DNA of 64,000 bases from Streptomyces sp. NBC_01478 (GTDB lineage Bacteria > Actinomycetota > Actinomycetes > Streptomycetales > Streptomycetaceae), in the NCBI RefSeq assembly GCF_036227225.1, contig NZ_CP109444.1, positions 10,707,501 to 10,771,500 on the forward strand, given 5' to 3'. Made by a program: the position numbers and the translations under genes. Below are positions 32,771 through 42,073 of this stretch, in pieces; position 1 is the first letter of the stretch; each line of letters begins with the position of its first letter. The notes under the pieces were generated by a model. That model saw only the letters and a list, made by a program, of their open reading frames with translations, was not told where the DNA came from and did no database searches.

Positions 32771-35700
32771 ATGACGGTCACTCGCAGATCGGTTTTGATC
32801 GCTTCTACGGCCGCGCCGACGGCCACGTCACTCCTGGCCGCCCCCGCCGCCCGAGCCACCACGGCAGGGGCGCCCGGCCGCCGCACGGTCCCGCTCCGGG
32901 ACGGCTGGCGCTTCGCGCTGGTCAACCCCGGCGGGATCACCGACCCGACCGGCGCCTACGCCGACGCCGCCGCACCCGAATACGACGACTCGGGCTGGCG
33001 CCAGGTCGCTGCCCCGCACGACTGGAGCATCGAGCAGACCCCCACCACGGACCACGGCACGACCAGCGGCACCGGGTTCTTCCCCGGCGGCCTCGGCTGG
33101 TACCGGATCGCCTTCACCCTGCCGCCGGCCTGCGCGGGCAAGCGGATCTCGGTCGAGTTCGACGGCGTCTACATGGACGCGTACGTCTACTTCAACGGCA
33201 CCGAGGTGGGCCGCCACCCCTACGGCTACACCGGCTTCGCCCTCGACCTCACCGACCTGGCGCACACCGACGGCAGCACGGAGAACGTCGTCGCGGTGAA
33301 GGTCCAGAACCGGCTCCCGAGCAGCCGCTGGTACTCGGGCAGCGGCATCTACCGCGAGGCCCGCCTCGTCATCACCGAGCCCGTGCACGTCGAACGCTGG
33401 GGCACGTACGTCACGACCCCGGACATCACCGCCGAGCGAGCCGTCGTACGGGTGCGGACGTCCGTGGTGAACGAGTCGGGTGCCGCGAGCGAGGTCGAGG
33501 TGAGATCGAGGGTCGTCGACCCCGGCGGCCGGACGGTGGGCCGTGCCGTTTCCACGGTGACCGTCGCCGACCGCAGCACCGAAACTCATGAACTCACCGT
33601 CCCCAAGCCCAAGTTGTGGGACATCGAGACCCCGGACCACCGCTACGCCCTGGAGACCGAACTGCGGGTGGCCGGCAGGACGGTCGACACGTACCGCACC
33701 CCCTTCGGCATCCGCACCTACCGCTTCGACCCGGACGAGGGCTTCTCCCTCAACGGCACGGACACCAAGATCAAGGGCGTCGACCTCCACCACGACCAGG
33801 GCGCCCTCGGCTCCGCGATCAGCATCGACGCCGTACGCAGGCAGTTGACCATCATGAAGTCGATGGGCGTCAACGCCTTCCGCACCTCGCACAACCCGCC
33901 CTCGCCCCAAATCATCGAGGCCTGCGAGGAGTTGGGCATCGTGATGATGGTCGAGGCCTTCGACTGCTGGCACACCGGCAAGACGACCTACGACTACCAC
34001 CGGTTCTTCGACGACTGGTGCGAGAAGGACGCCACCGAGATGGTCCTCGCCGCCCGCAACTCGCCCGCCGTGGTGCTGTGGTCCATCGGCAACGAGATCC
34101 CCGACTCCACCGCCACCGCCGGACTGGCGATGGCCGACCGCATCATCGGCGCGATCAGGGCGGCGGACGACACCCGGCCGGTGGTCATCGGCTCGAACAA
34201 GTACCACGGGGTCCCCGCCAAGGGCTCCGCCGCCGACCTCATGCTCGCCAAGCTCGACGGACTCGGCCTCAACTACAACACCGCCAAGTCGGTCGACGCC
34301 CTGCACGCGGCCTATCCGAACCTGTTCCTCTTCGAGTCGGAGTCCTCCTCGGAGACCTCGACGCGCGGCGCCTACCAGGAGCCGGAGCACCTCAACACCG
34401 GCGAGAACCACACGCCCGGCCGGCGTGACACCTCCTCGTACGACAACAACCTCGCCTCCTGGACGATGAGCGGCGAGTACGGGCACAAGAAGGACCGGGA
34501 CCGGAAGTGGTTCGCGGGTCAGTTCCTCTGGTCGGGCATCGACTACATCGGGGAGCCGACGCCGTACGACGTCTTCCCGGTCAAGGCGTCCTTCTTCGGC
34601 GCGGTCGACACGGCCGGCTTCCCGAAGGACATGTACCACCTCTTCCGCAGCCAGTGGATCGGCGAGCCCATGGTCCATCTGGTGCCGATGAGCTGGAACC
34701 ACGAGCCGGGGGACACCGTCGAGGTCTGGGCCTACGCCAACGTCGACACCGTCGAGCTGTTCCTCAACGGAAAGTCCCTGGGGACAAGGGAGTTCGACAC
34801 CAAGCAGACCATCGACGGCCGCACCTACCTGGAGACCACCGAGCCCACCGGCGACGACAAGACCTTCACCTCCGGCCCCTACCCGGGCAGTTACACCAGC
34901 CCGAACGGCAGCGCCGGCAAACTCCACCTGACGTGGAAAGTCCCGTACGAGCCCGGCGAGTTGAAGGCGGTCGCGCGAAGCGGCGGCAAGGTGGTCGCCT
35001 CGGACGTCCTGCGCACCGCGGGTTCCGCGCACGCCGTGCGCCTCACGGCCGACCGCAAGTCCCTTGCCGCCGACGGCCGTTCGCTGGTCTTCGTGACCGC
35101 GGAGGTCGTCGACGCCCACGGGGTCGTCCTGCCCGACGCCGAGGATCTCATCGCCTTCGAGGTGAAGGGCGGGTCGCTGGCCGGACTGGACAACGGGCGG
35201 GAGGAGAGCGCCGAGCGGTACCAGGCGAGCACCCGAACCGCCTTCCACGGCAAGGCACTTGCCATCGTGCGGTCCGGTACGGCGCCCGGCACGCTGAAGG
35301 TGACGGCGCGCGCGGAAGGGCTGCGGAGCGGCACGGTCACCGTACGGACGACGCCCGGCCGGGACGTGTCGCGAACCGCGGCGCCGGACTTCGCGGCCGA
35401 CTATCCTGGCCCTCCCAACTACCCCTACGCCGACGCTAGTTACTCGGGCCGCCCGGACACGCTCCCGGCCGCCGTGCTCGACGGTGACCCGGCCACCGGC
35501 TGGTCCAACGCCTTCGCGAAGTCGGCCACGACGCTGCTGCCCGCGTTCAGTGGCGCGCGCGGGGAGGACTGGGTGTCGGTGGACTGGGGGAGGGGACGGT
35601 CCTTCGACCGGGTGGAGGTGTCGTTCACCGTGGACGCGACGCACAGCCTGCCCGCGGCGGTGGCGGTCGCCGTGTGGGACGGGCGCGGGTGGGTGCCGGT

Positions 35701-35863
35701 CGAGGGGCCCGCCGTCGACTGGGCCACGGCCTCGGACGCCCCGACCGTCATCACCTTCGGCGCGGTACGCGGATCGCGGATGCGGCTGATGCTGACCAGC
35801 GCGCATCCCGGGACGGCTCAAGGGGCGGTGCGGATCAGCAAGTTGGAGGCACCGGCCGGATAA
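32771..35863 (+). CDS. Secreted GH2 beta-galactosidase-like glycosidase
   Basis: 1030 residues. A twin-arginine-like signal (TRRSVLIAS) and Ala-rich segment suggest export. The GH2 sandwich, Ig-like and TIM-barrel domains follow. Probable acid/base is Glu442 in the NE of IGNEIP and probable nucleophile Glu522 in FESES. After the barrel come DUF4982-like and big-Ig modules, and a C-terminal discoidin-type carbohydrate-binding domain (PDTLPAAVLDGDPATGWSN, then VRISKLEA). It should release terminal beta-linked sugars outside the cell. GGGAGAG precedes the ATG. It lies upstream of a cellulase gene. Confidence 0.92.
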   Translation: MTVTRRSVLIASTAAPTATSLLAAPAARATTAGAPGRRTVPLRDGWRFALVNPGGITDPTGAYADAAAPEYDDSGWRQVAAPHDWSIEQTPTTDHGTTSGTGFFPGGLGWYRIAFTLPPACAGKRISVEFDGVYMDAYVYFNGTEVGRHPYGYTGFALDLTDLAHTDGSTENVVAVKVQNRLPSSRWYSGSGIYREARLVITEPVHVERWGTYVTTPDITAERAVVRVRTSVVNESGAASEVEVRSRVVDPGGRTVGRAVSTVTVADRSTETHELTVPKPKLWDIETPDHRYALETELRVAGRTVDTYRTPFGIRTYRFDPDEGFSLNGTDTKIKGVDLHHDQGALGSAISIDAVRRQLTIMKSMGVNAFRTSHNPPSPQIIEACEELGIVMMVEAFDCWHTGKTTYDYHRFFDDWCEKDATEMVLAARNSPAVVLWSIGNEIPDSTATAGLAMADRIIGAIRAADDTRPVVIGSNKYHGVPAKGSAADLMLAKLDGLGLNYNTAKSVDALHAAYPNLFLFESESSSETSTRGAYQEPEHLNTGENHTPGRRDTSSYDNNLASWTMSGEYGHKKDRDRKWFAGQFLWSGIDYIGEPTPYDVFPVKASFFGAVDTAGFPKDMYHLFRSQWIGEPMVHLVPMSWNHEPGDTVEVWAYANVDTVELFLNGKSLGTREFDTKQTIDGRTYLETTEPTGDDKTFTSGPYPGSYTSPNGSAGKLHLTWKVPYEPGELKAVARSGGKVVASDVLRTAGSAHAVRLTADRKSLAADGRSLVFVTAEVVDAHGVVLPDAEDLIAFEVKGGSLAGLDNGREESAERYQASTRTAFHGKALAIVRSGTAPGTLKVTARAEGLRSGTVTVRTTPGRDVSRTAAPDFAADYPGPPNYPYADASYSGRPDTLPAAVLDGDPATGWSNAFAKSATTLLPAFSGARGEDWVSVDWGRGRSFDRVEVSFTVDATHSLPAAVAVAVWDGRGWVPVEGPAVDWATASDAPTVITFGAVRGSRMRLMLTSAHPGTAQGAVRISKLEAPAG

Positions 35864-35867
35864 GGGC

Positions 35868-35943
35868 CCCGTTCGCGGTCCGGACGGGAGGGGACCCGCT
35901 CACGGTTCGGACAGGAGGGGACCCGTTCGCGGTCCGGACGGGA
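35868..35943 (+). repeat. 27-bp tandem repeat upstream of GH9
   Basis: Three units begin at 35868, 35895 and 35922 (the last has 22 of 27 bases). Each starts CCCGTTCGCGGTCCGGACGG or a close variant. They fill the space between the GH2 stop and the GH9 promoter. The unit length is a multiple of three, but no start or ribosome site goes with it. Confidence 0.75.
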
Positions 35944-35962
35944 ATCTGGCCTGTCCGGACCG

Positions 35963-35991
35963 TTGACGGGGTGTCATGTCTCGAACAGCAT
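35963..35991 (+). promoter_or_regulatory. Candidate GH9 promoter
   Basis: TTGACG at 35963-35968 and CAGCAT at 35986-35991 are 17 bases apart, followed 20 bases later by the CebR-like box, as expected for a repressed promoter. Confidence 0.4.
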
Positions 35992-36010
35992 GGCCTGCGT
36001 CCACAGTGCT

Positions 36011-36024
36011 TGGGAGCGCTCCCG
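36011..36024 (+). promoter_or_regulatory. CebR-type operator before the cellulase gene
   Basis: TGGGAGCGCTCCCG differs at one end base from the 14-bp palindrome TGGGAGCGCTCCCA known as the CebR site in Streptomyces. CebR releases this site when cellobiose or cellotriose is present. It lies 21 bases before the GH9 start codon. Confidence 0.85.
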
Positions 36025-36044
36025 CGTCCGTGAGGGGCTCATTC

Positions 36045-38288
36045 GTGAAACGACGCAGCACGACCCTGCTCGCCGCCACGGCCCTCCTCGCGGCGGCGCT
36101 CACCACGCTCCCGGCCGGTCCGGCCGGGGCCGACGAGGTCGAGCAGGTCAGGAACGGCACCTTCGACACCGGCACCGAACCCTGGTGGACGACGAGCAAC
36201 GTCACCGCGGGCCTGTCCGACGGACAGCTCTGCGCGGATGTGCCGGGCGGCACGACGAACCGCTGGGACGCCGCCGTCGGCCAGAACGACATCACCCTGG
36301 TGAAGGGCGAGTCGTACAAGTTCGCCTTTACGGCGTCCGGTTCGCCCGAAGGACAGGTGGCGCGGGCGATCGTCGGGCTGTCGGTGGCGCCGTACGACAC
36401 CTACTACGAGGTCAGTCCCGAGCTGAGCGGGTCGGGCAACTCCTATGCGTACACGTTCACTTCGCCCGTCGACACCGCACAAGGTCAGGTCGCCTTCCAG
36501 CTCGGCGGCGGCACGGACGCCTGGCACTTCTGCATGGACGACGTGTCGCTGCTGGGCGGGGTGCCGCCGGAGGTGTACCAGCCGGACACCGGGCCGCGTG
36601 TGCGGGTGAACCAGGTCGCCTATCTGCCCGGCGGGCCGAAGAACGCGACGCTGGTGACCGGGTCCACGGCCGTGCTGCCCTGGCAGTTGAGGAACGCGGC
36701 GGGCGCGGTGGTCGCGCACGGGCGGACCGTGCCGCGCGGCACCGACGTGGCCTCCGCGCAGAACGTCCAGTCGATCGACTTCGGCTCCTACCGGGGCCGC
36801 GGCGAGGGCTTCACGCTGGTGGCCGACGGGGAGACCAGCCGCCCCTTCGACATCGGGACGGCCGCCTATGAGCAGTTGCGGCTCGACTCGCTGAAGTACT
36901 ACTACACCCAGCGCAGCGGCATCCCGATACGCGACGAGCTGCGCCCCGGCTACGCCCGCCCGGCAGGCCACCTGAACGTCGCCCCCAACCAGGGCGACGC
37001 GAACGTGCCCTGCCAACCCGCCCTGTGCGACTACACACTTGACGTCACCGGCGGCTGGTACGACGCGGGGGACCACGGCAAGTACGTCGTCAACGGCGGT
37101 ATCTCCACATGGGAGTTGCTCAGCACCTACGAGCGCTCACGCCTCGCCCCCACGGGCCGGCCGGCCGCACTGCGCGACGGGACGCTCGCCATCCCGGAGA
37201 GCGGCAACAAGGTGCCGGACGTGCTCGACGAGGCCCGCTGGGAACTGGAGTTCCTGCTGAAGATGCAGGTACCCGACGGACAGCCACTGGCCGGCATGGC
37301 GCACGACAAGGTCCACGACGAACAGTGGACCGGACTCCCGCTGCTGCCGGACCAGGACCCGCAGAAACGCGAGCTGCACGCCCCGACCACACAGGCGACG
37401 CTCAACCTCGCGGCGACGGCGGCGCAGGCGGCCCGCCTGTACCGGCCCTACGACCGGGAGTTCGCGGCCAAGGCCCTGAACGCGGCCAGGAAGGCCTGGG
37501 TGGCGGCGCTCGCCCACCCCTCGGTGTACCCGGACCCGAACGACGGCACCGGCGGCGGCGCGTACCCCGACGACAACGCGACCGACGAGTTCTACTGGGC
37601 GGCGGCGGAGCTGTATCTCACCACGGGCGAACGGCAGTTCGCCGACCAGGTCGTCAACTCCCCGCTCAACACGGCCGACATCTTCGGCGCCCTCGGTTTC
37701 GACTGGGCCCGCACGGCGGCACTGGGCCGGCTCGACCTCGCGACCGTCCCCAACCGGCTTCCCGGCGTGGACAGGATCCGCCGGTCGGTGATCGAGGCCG
37801 CGAACACCTACCTGACCACGCTGCGGACGCAGCCGTACGGCATGCCGTACGCACCGCCCGGCAACCTCTACGACTGGGGCTCCAACAGCCAGATCCTCAA
37901 CAACGCCCACGTCGTCGCCACCGCCTACGACCTCACCGGCGCCACGAAATACCGCGACGGCGCCCTGCAGAGCATGGACTACATCCTCGGTCGCAACGCC
38001 CTCAACATGTCGTACGTCACCGGCTACGGGGAGGCCAACTCCCACAACGAGCACAGCCGTTGGTACGCCCATGAACTCGACCCGAACCTCCCGAACCCGC
38101 CGCAGGGCACGCTCGCGGGCGGCGCGAACTCCTCCCTCCAGGACCCGTACGCGCAGGGCAAACTCCTGGGCTGCGTCGGGCAGTTCTGCTACATCGACGA
38201 CATCCAGTCGTGGTCGACCAACGAGACGGCGGTGAACTGGAACGCGGCGCTGGCGTGGATGGCCTCGTTCGCGGCGGACCAGGGCTGA
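36045..38288 (+). CDS. Secreted GH9 endoglucanase (cellulase)
   Basis: 747 residues. A signal peptide ([28 protein letters not shown]) is followed by a CBM4/9-type domain (about 30-170), an N-terminal Ig-like CelD_N domain ([20 protein letters not shown]) and the GH9 barrel. The base pair Asp340/Asp343 lies in [13 protein letters not shown] and the acid Glu727 in [10 protein letters not shown]. It should cut beta-1,4-glucan chains. GTG at 36045 follows GAGGGG by 7 bases. Controlled, by inference, through the CebR-type box at 36011-36024. Confidence 0.94.
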   Translation: MKRRSTTLLAATALLAAALTTLPAGPAGADEVEQVRNGTFDTGTEPWWTTSNVTAGLSDGQLCADVPGGTTNRWDAAVGQNDITLVKGESYKFAFTASGSPEGQVARAIVGLSVAPYDTYYEVSPELSGSGNSYAYTFTSPVDTAQGQVAFQLGGGTDAWHFCMDDVSLLGGVPPEVYQPDTGPRVRVNQVAYLPGGPKNATLVTGSTAVLPWQLRNAAGAVVAHGRTVPRGTDVASAQNVQSIDFGSYRGRGEGFTLVADGETSRPFDIGTAAYEQLRLDSLKYYYTQRSGIPIRDELRPGYARPAGHLNVAPNQGDANVPCQPALCDYTLDVTGGWYDAGDHGKYVVNGGISTWELLSTYERSRLAPTGRPAALRDGTLAIPESGNKVPDVLDEARWELEFLLKMQVPDGQPLAGMAHDKVHDEQWTGLPLLPDQDPQKRELHAPTTQATLNLAATAAQAARLYRPYDREFAAKALNAARKAWVAALAHPSVYPDPNDGTGGGAYPDDNATDEFYWAAAELYLTTGERQFADQVVNSPLNTADIFGALGFDWARTAALGRLDLATVPNRLPGVDRIRRSVIEAANTYLTTLRTQPYGMPYAPPGNLYDWGSNSQILNNAHVVATAYDLTGATKYRDGALQSMDYILGRNALNMSYVTGYGEANSHNEHSRWYAHELDPNLPNPPQGTLAGGANSSLQDPYAQGKLLGCVGQFCYIDDIQSWSTNETAVNWNAALAWMASFAADQG

Positions 38289-38302
38289 CGTCCGCGCCGG
38301 GG

Positions 38303-39238
38303 TCACCGGCCGTCCTCGGCCTCCTCGTCCTTGCGCACGTGCGTGAGCTTCTCGGGGTTGGTCACGATGTACACCCCGGACACCTGGTCGCCCTCGGGCG
38401 TGAGGTCCATGACCATCACCGCGTACGGCGAGTCGCCCTCGAACAGCACGGCCGCGTCGTCGCCGTTGACGCGCCGGTAGCGCAGCTCCAGGTCCTGCGG
38501 ACGGCGCCTGGCGGCGAACGAGTTGATGAGACGGACCGCCTTGTCCCGCCCGTGCACCGGGCGCAGCCCCGCCGGTTTCCGGTTGCCGCCGCTGTCGGTC
38601 CACACCGTGACGTCCGGCGCGAGGATCTCCATCAGCGAGGCGATGTCCCCGCCGATCGCGGCCCGCACGAACCGCTCGGTCGCCTCCCGCCGCACCCGGG
38701 GATGCGCCTCGTACAGCGGCCGCCGCGCGTGCACATGGGCCCGCGCCCGGTGCGCGAGCTGCCGTACGGCCGCCGGGGTGCGGTCGATGATGTCCGCGAT
38801 CTCGGTGTGGGCGTACCCGAACACCTCGTTGAGGACGAACACCGCGCGTTCCAGCGGGCTCAGCGACTCCAGGACGACCAGCATGGCCAGCGACACGGAC
38901 TCGGCGCGCAGGGCGGGGTCCTCGGGATCACCGCCGGCTCCCTGGTCGACCAAGGGCTCCGGCAGCCACGGGCCGACGTAGGTCTCGCGGCGGCGGCTGA
39001 TCGTGGCGCGGCGCTGGAGCGCGTGGTTGACGGCGATGCGGACGAGATACGCGCGCGGGTTGGTGACGGTGCCGAGCGGGGTGCGGCGGACGCGGGCCGT
39101 CCAGGACAGCCAGGTCTCCTGGAGGACGTCGTCGGTGTCGGCGACGCTGCCCAGCATGTTGTAGACGAGGCCGAACAGCAGCTCCCGATGATTCATGAAG
39201 ACGTCGGTCGCCTCTTCGGTGACAGCGATCTCTGACAT
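38303..39238 (-). CDS. ECF41-family sigma factor with SnoaL-like domain
   Basis: 311 residues. Sigma regions 2 and 4 are clear (LLFGLVYNMLGSVADTDDVLQETWL; LLESLSPLERAVFVLNEVF as LESLSPLERAVFVLNE). The linker holds WLPEPL, and the C-terminal SnoaL-like domain holds DSGGNRKPA and NPEKL, the ECF41 signature (WLPEP, DGGGK, NPDKL types). In this family the extra domain itself sets activity. It is divergent from an MFS exporter gene 190 bases away, its likely target. Confidence 0.93.
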   Translation of the reverse strand: MSEIAVTEEATDVFMNHRELLFGLVYNMLGSVADTDDVLQETWLSWTARVRRTPLGTVTNPRAYLVRIAVNHALQRRATISRRRETYVGPWLPEPLVDQGAGGDPEDPALRAESVSLAMLVVLESLSPLERAVFVLNEVFGYAHTEIADIIDRTPAAVRQLAHRARAHVHARRPLYEAHPRVRREATERFVRAAIGGDIASLMEILAPDVTVWTDSGGNRKPAGLRPVHGRDKAVRLINSFAARRRPQDLELRYRRVNGDDAAVLFEGDSPYAVMVMDLTPEGDQVSGVYIVTNPEKLTHVRKDEEAEDGR

Positions 39239-39428
39239 ACGTGCGCCTCCCCAGTGGCGTGCTCACTACTGCGAGGGGCGGCGGGGGCCGGAGTGTGACA
39301 GCCGACGGGCCGAATGTGACGTACGTCTCGGCGAATGCGTGCGGTGTCACACCGGTCGGCCGCCCCGCCCTCTTGAACGCGAGTCCACCGCACGTCCTGT
39401 GCGAAGTCCTGTGCAAGGAGCCGACATC

Positions 39429-41042
39429 GTGTTCAAGAAGTGGCACGGCAACCCCTGGGCGATCCTCGTGACGCTGTCGCTCGGGTTCTTCATGACCCTC
39501 CTCGACCTGACGATCGTGAACATCGCGATCCCCCAGCTAGGCGAGGACCTCGACGCGTCCCTGGACGAGATCCTCTGGATCGTCAACGCCTACACCCTGG
39601 CGCTGGCCGTCCTGTTGATCACCGGCGGACGCCTCGGCGACCTGCGCGGCAAACGCAATCTGTTCGCCGCCGGAGTCGCCCTGTTCACCCTGGCCAGCCT
39701 CGCCTGCGGCCTCGCCCAGGACCCCGCCCAGCTCATCGGGTTCCGCGCGGTGCAGGGGCTGGGCGCGGCGCTGCTCATGCCGCAGACCCTGTCGATCATC
39801 GCCGAGGTGTTCCCGGCCGACCGGCGCGGAGTCGCGATGGGCATCTGGGGCGCCGTGGCGGGGGTGTCCGGCGCGCTCGGCCCGATCCTCGGCGGCGTGC
39901 TGATCACCCATCTGTCCTGGCGCTGGATCTTCTTCGTCAACCTGCCGATGGGCGCCCTGGTGCTCGTCCTGACCATGGCGATCATCCCGGGCGCCCGGCG
40001 CACGGTACGGCGCCGCTTCGACACCCTCGGCGTCACGCTCGCCTCAACTGCCCTGTTCTGCCTGGCCTTCGGGCTCACGGAGGGGCAGCGGTACGACTGG
40101 AACGCCGGGATCTGGACCCTGTTCGGCGCGGCTGTCGCCCTGTTCACCGCCTTCCTGCTGCACGAGCGCGGACAGCAGGACGGCGAACCCCTGGTCCCCT
40201 TCTCGCTCTTCAAGGACCGCGACTTCAGCCTCATCAACTTCGTCGGCGTCACCGTGTCGTTCGGCGTGGTGGGGATGTTCCTGACGCTGACGATCTATCT
40301 GCAGTCCGTGCTCGGCTTCAGCGCGCAGAAGGCGGGCCTTGTGCTGCTGCCCGTCGCCCTCGGCTCGTTCGTCATGGCCGGGCCCGCCGGAGCGCTCGCG
40401 GACAAGGTCGGCGGCAAGTTCATCCTGATGGGCGGGTTGCTCGCCTGGGCGGGTGGACTGGTGTGGGTCGTCGGTGTCGCGGACGTCGGCACGGGCTGGT
40501 TGACCATCGCCTTCCCGCTGTTCCTCACGGGGTTGGGCGTCGGGTGCACCTTCGCCCCGATGGCCACGGAGGTCATGCGCAATGTCCCGCCCCGGCTCGC
40601 GGGCGCCGCGTCCGGTGTCACCAACGCCCTCCGCCAGGTCGGTTCGGTGCTCGCCGGCGCGGTGATCGGCGCGGTGCTCCAGGCCCGGCTCGCCTCCTCC
40701 CTGACCGAGCAGGCACGGGCCCGGGCCGGTCAACTCCCCGCCGCCTACCGGGAGTCCTTCGTCGCCGGGTTCTCCAAGGCCGAGTCCGACGTCGGCGCCG
40801 GGCAGCGGAGCGGGGCGCCGGCCGGGGTCCCGCACGCCGTCGCCGAGCGGATGCGTGCCCTCGGCGGCCAGGTGTTCGGCCACGGCTTCGTCCACGCGAT
40901 GGGGCCCGCCGTGTATGTCGCCGTCGCCGTCCTGCTGACCGGCGCGCTCGCCTGTCTCGCCGTACGACGACACCACGGTCCGTCCGGCAACCCGCACGCC
41001 CTGCCCATGTCCGAGCCCGAGCTGGAAGAAGCCGCACGATGA
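39429..41042 (+). CDS. MFS drug-efflux transporter, DHA2 type (14 TM)
   Basis: 537 residues with 14 hydrophobic segments. The DHA2 motifs are present: LDLTIVNIAIPQLGEDL in helix 1, GGRLGDLRGKRN (motif A) and GPILGGVL (motif C) in helix 5. It should export small molecules in exchange for protons. GTG at 39429 follows AAGGAG at 8 bases. The stop overlaps the hemerythrin start (ATGA). Divergent ECF41 factor upstream. Confidence 0.93.
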   Translation: MFKKWHGNPWAILVTLSLGFFMTLLDLTIVNIAIPQLGEDLDASLDEILWIVNAYTLALAVLLITGGRLGDLRGKRNLFAAGVALFTLASLACGLAQDPAQLIGFRAVQGLGAALLMPQTLSIIAEVFPADRRGVAMGIWGAVAGVSGALGPILGGVLITHLSWRWIFFVNLPMGALVLVLTMAIIPGARRTVRRRFDTLGVTLASTALFCLAFGLTEGQRYDWNAGIWTLFGAAVALFTAFLLHERGQQDGEPLVPFSLFKDRDFSLINFVGVTVSFGVVGMFLTLTIYLQSVLGFSAQKAGLVLLPVALGSFVMAGPAGALADKVGGKFILMGGLLAWAGGLVWVVGVADVGTGWLTIAFPLFLTGLGVGCTFAPMATEVMRNVPPRLAGAASGVTNALRQVGSVLAGAVIGAVLQARLASSLTEQARARAGQLPAAYRESFVAGFSKAESDVGAGQRSGAPAGVPHAVAERMRALGGQVFGHGFVHAMGPAVYVAVAVLLTGALACLAVRRHHGPSGNPHALPMSEPELEEAAR

Positions 41043-41650
41043 CCGTCGACTTCACGCCCATGTACGCCTCCCACGACGCCTTCCGGCGTGACCTGGAGCG
41101 GCTCGCCGCGGCGGTCGCCGAGGGCAGGGCGCACACCGCTCCCGTCCGTGCCGGGTGGGAGAACTTCAAGCACCAACTGCACATCCACCACACCGCCGAG
41201 GACAGCGACCTGTGGCCGCGGGTCCGGGCACGGGTCGCGGGGCGGGTGCGGGAGCTGGCGCTCCTCGACGACATGGAGACCGAGCACGGTCGTATCGATC
41301 CGCTGCTGGTTGCGGTGGACGCCGCGCTGGCCGACCGGGCTGTTGAACTCCCCGATCTGGTACGGGCGTTGCGGGCGACGCTCGATGATCACCTCAAGCA
41401 TGAGGAGGACAGGGCCCTGCCGTTGATGGGGGAGGTGTTGACCGGGGCGGACTGGGGGGCGTTCACCGGGCGTATCCGTAGGACGCAGGGGGTGCGGGGG
41501 GCCGCGGTGTTCGTGCCGTGGCTTGTCGACGGGGTGTCGGCCGAGGAGAGGGGGCGGGTTCTGGGGGCTTTCCCTCCGCCGGTACGGGTGCTCAACCGGG
41601 TGTTCTGGGAGGGGAGTTATCGGCGGCGAGGGTATTGGGTCGTTCGTTAG
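41039..41650 (+). CDS. Hemerythrin HHE-domain protein
   Basis: 203 residues. The four-helix HHE pattern of iron ligands is visible: YASHDAF, HQLHIHHTAEDSDLWPRV, METEHGRIDPLL and DDHLKHEEDRALPLM. Such proteins bind a di-iron centre and sense or hold O2, NO or react with oxidants. Its start overlaps the MFS stop, so it is co-translated with the exporter. The 3' half is G-rich with unusual codon use, like the P450 gene before repeat copy 1. Confidence 0.88.
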   Translation: MTVDFTPMYASHDAFRRDLERLAAAVAEGRAHTAPVRAGWENFKHQLHIHHTAEDSDLWPRVRARVAGRVRELALLDDMETEHGRIDPLLVAVDAALADRAVELPDLVRALRATLDDHLKHEEDRALPLMGEVLTGADWGAFTGRIRRTQGVRGAAVFVPWLVDGVSAEERGRVLGAFPPPVRVLNRVFWEGSYRRRGYWVVR

Positions 41651-41663
41651 GCTGCGGCCGGTG

Positions 41664-41718
41664 GGGGCTGGGCGCGCCCACGCGGCGGAGCCGCACATCG
41701 ATACAGCCCCGCGCACCT
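41664..41718. repeat. 55-bp nested-hairpin intergenic repeat, copy 2
   Basis: GGGGCTG (41664-41670) pairs with CAGCCCC (41704-41710), with GCGGC/GCCGC inside. It matches copy 1 at 5752-5806 at 50 of 55 positions. It follows the hemerythrin gene by 13 bases and may end that transcript. Confidence 0.8.
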
Positions 41719-41775
41719 GGAGGGCCTGGCTTCACCGGTCTGGATCGGCGCCCTCGGTACCTTCTCGTATGCCTC

Positions 41776-41807
41776 TTGACCTGGGGGTATTTACGGGTAA
41801 GTACCCG
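41776..41807 (+). promoter_or_regulatory. Promoter and palindromic operator of toxin-antitoxin pair
   Basis: TTGACC (41776-41781) is a good -35 box. The perfect palindrome CGGGTAAGTACCCG (41794-41807, 6-bp arms) covers the expected -10 position, as in autoregulated toxin-antitoxin promoters. Confidence 0.6.
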
Positions 41808-41824
41808 CGCGGTACCGTGTTGGC

Positions 41825-42070
41825 ATGCCAGCTCTCAACGTGGAGTTCAGCGATCGTGAGCTCGAGGATCTGCGGCGGATGGCCAAGGAGCGCGGTACGT
41901 CGATGAAGGCGTTGGTGCGGGAGGCGGCCGCGGCCGACATCGCTCGGCACCGGGCCTTGCAGGAGGGGGCCGAGGCCTTCCGTCGGTTCTTCGCCACGCA
42001 CGCCGACGAGTTCGCCGCCGCGTTTCCCGACGACGAACCGTCGGCCACGGGCGAGGGGCGGGTCGCCTGA
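41825..42070 (+). CDS. Ribbon-helix-helix antitoxin-like protein
   Basis: 81 residues. The N-terminal strand and two helices (LNVEFSDRELEDLRRMAKERGTSMKALVREAAA) fit a ribbon-helix-helix DNA-binding module, and the C-terminal half (EAFRRFFATHADEFAAAFPDD) would wrap the toxin. It stands 3 bases ahead of the Fic-like toxin gene. It likely represses the operon through the palindrome at 41794-41807. Confidence 0.82.
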   Translation: MPALNVEFSDRELEDLRRMAKERGTSMKALVREAAAADIARHRALQEGAEAFRRFFATHADEFAAAFPDDEPSATGEGRVA

Positions 42071-42073
42071 CGC

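Noticed and set aside
32828..35821. A 997-residue open frame opposite the GH2 gene
   Set aside because: Low-complexity Val/Gly/Arg sequence with no motif; it is the antisense shadow of a high-GC gene whose sense frame has full GH2 motifs.
35868..35943. CRISPR-like array
   Set aside because: The 27-bp units are directly adjacent with no spacers between them, and no cas genes are present.
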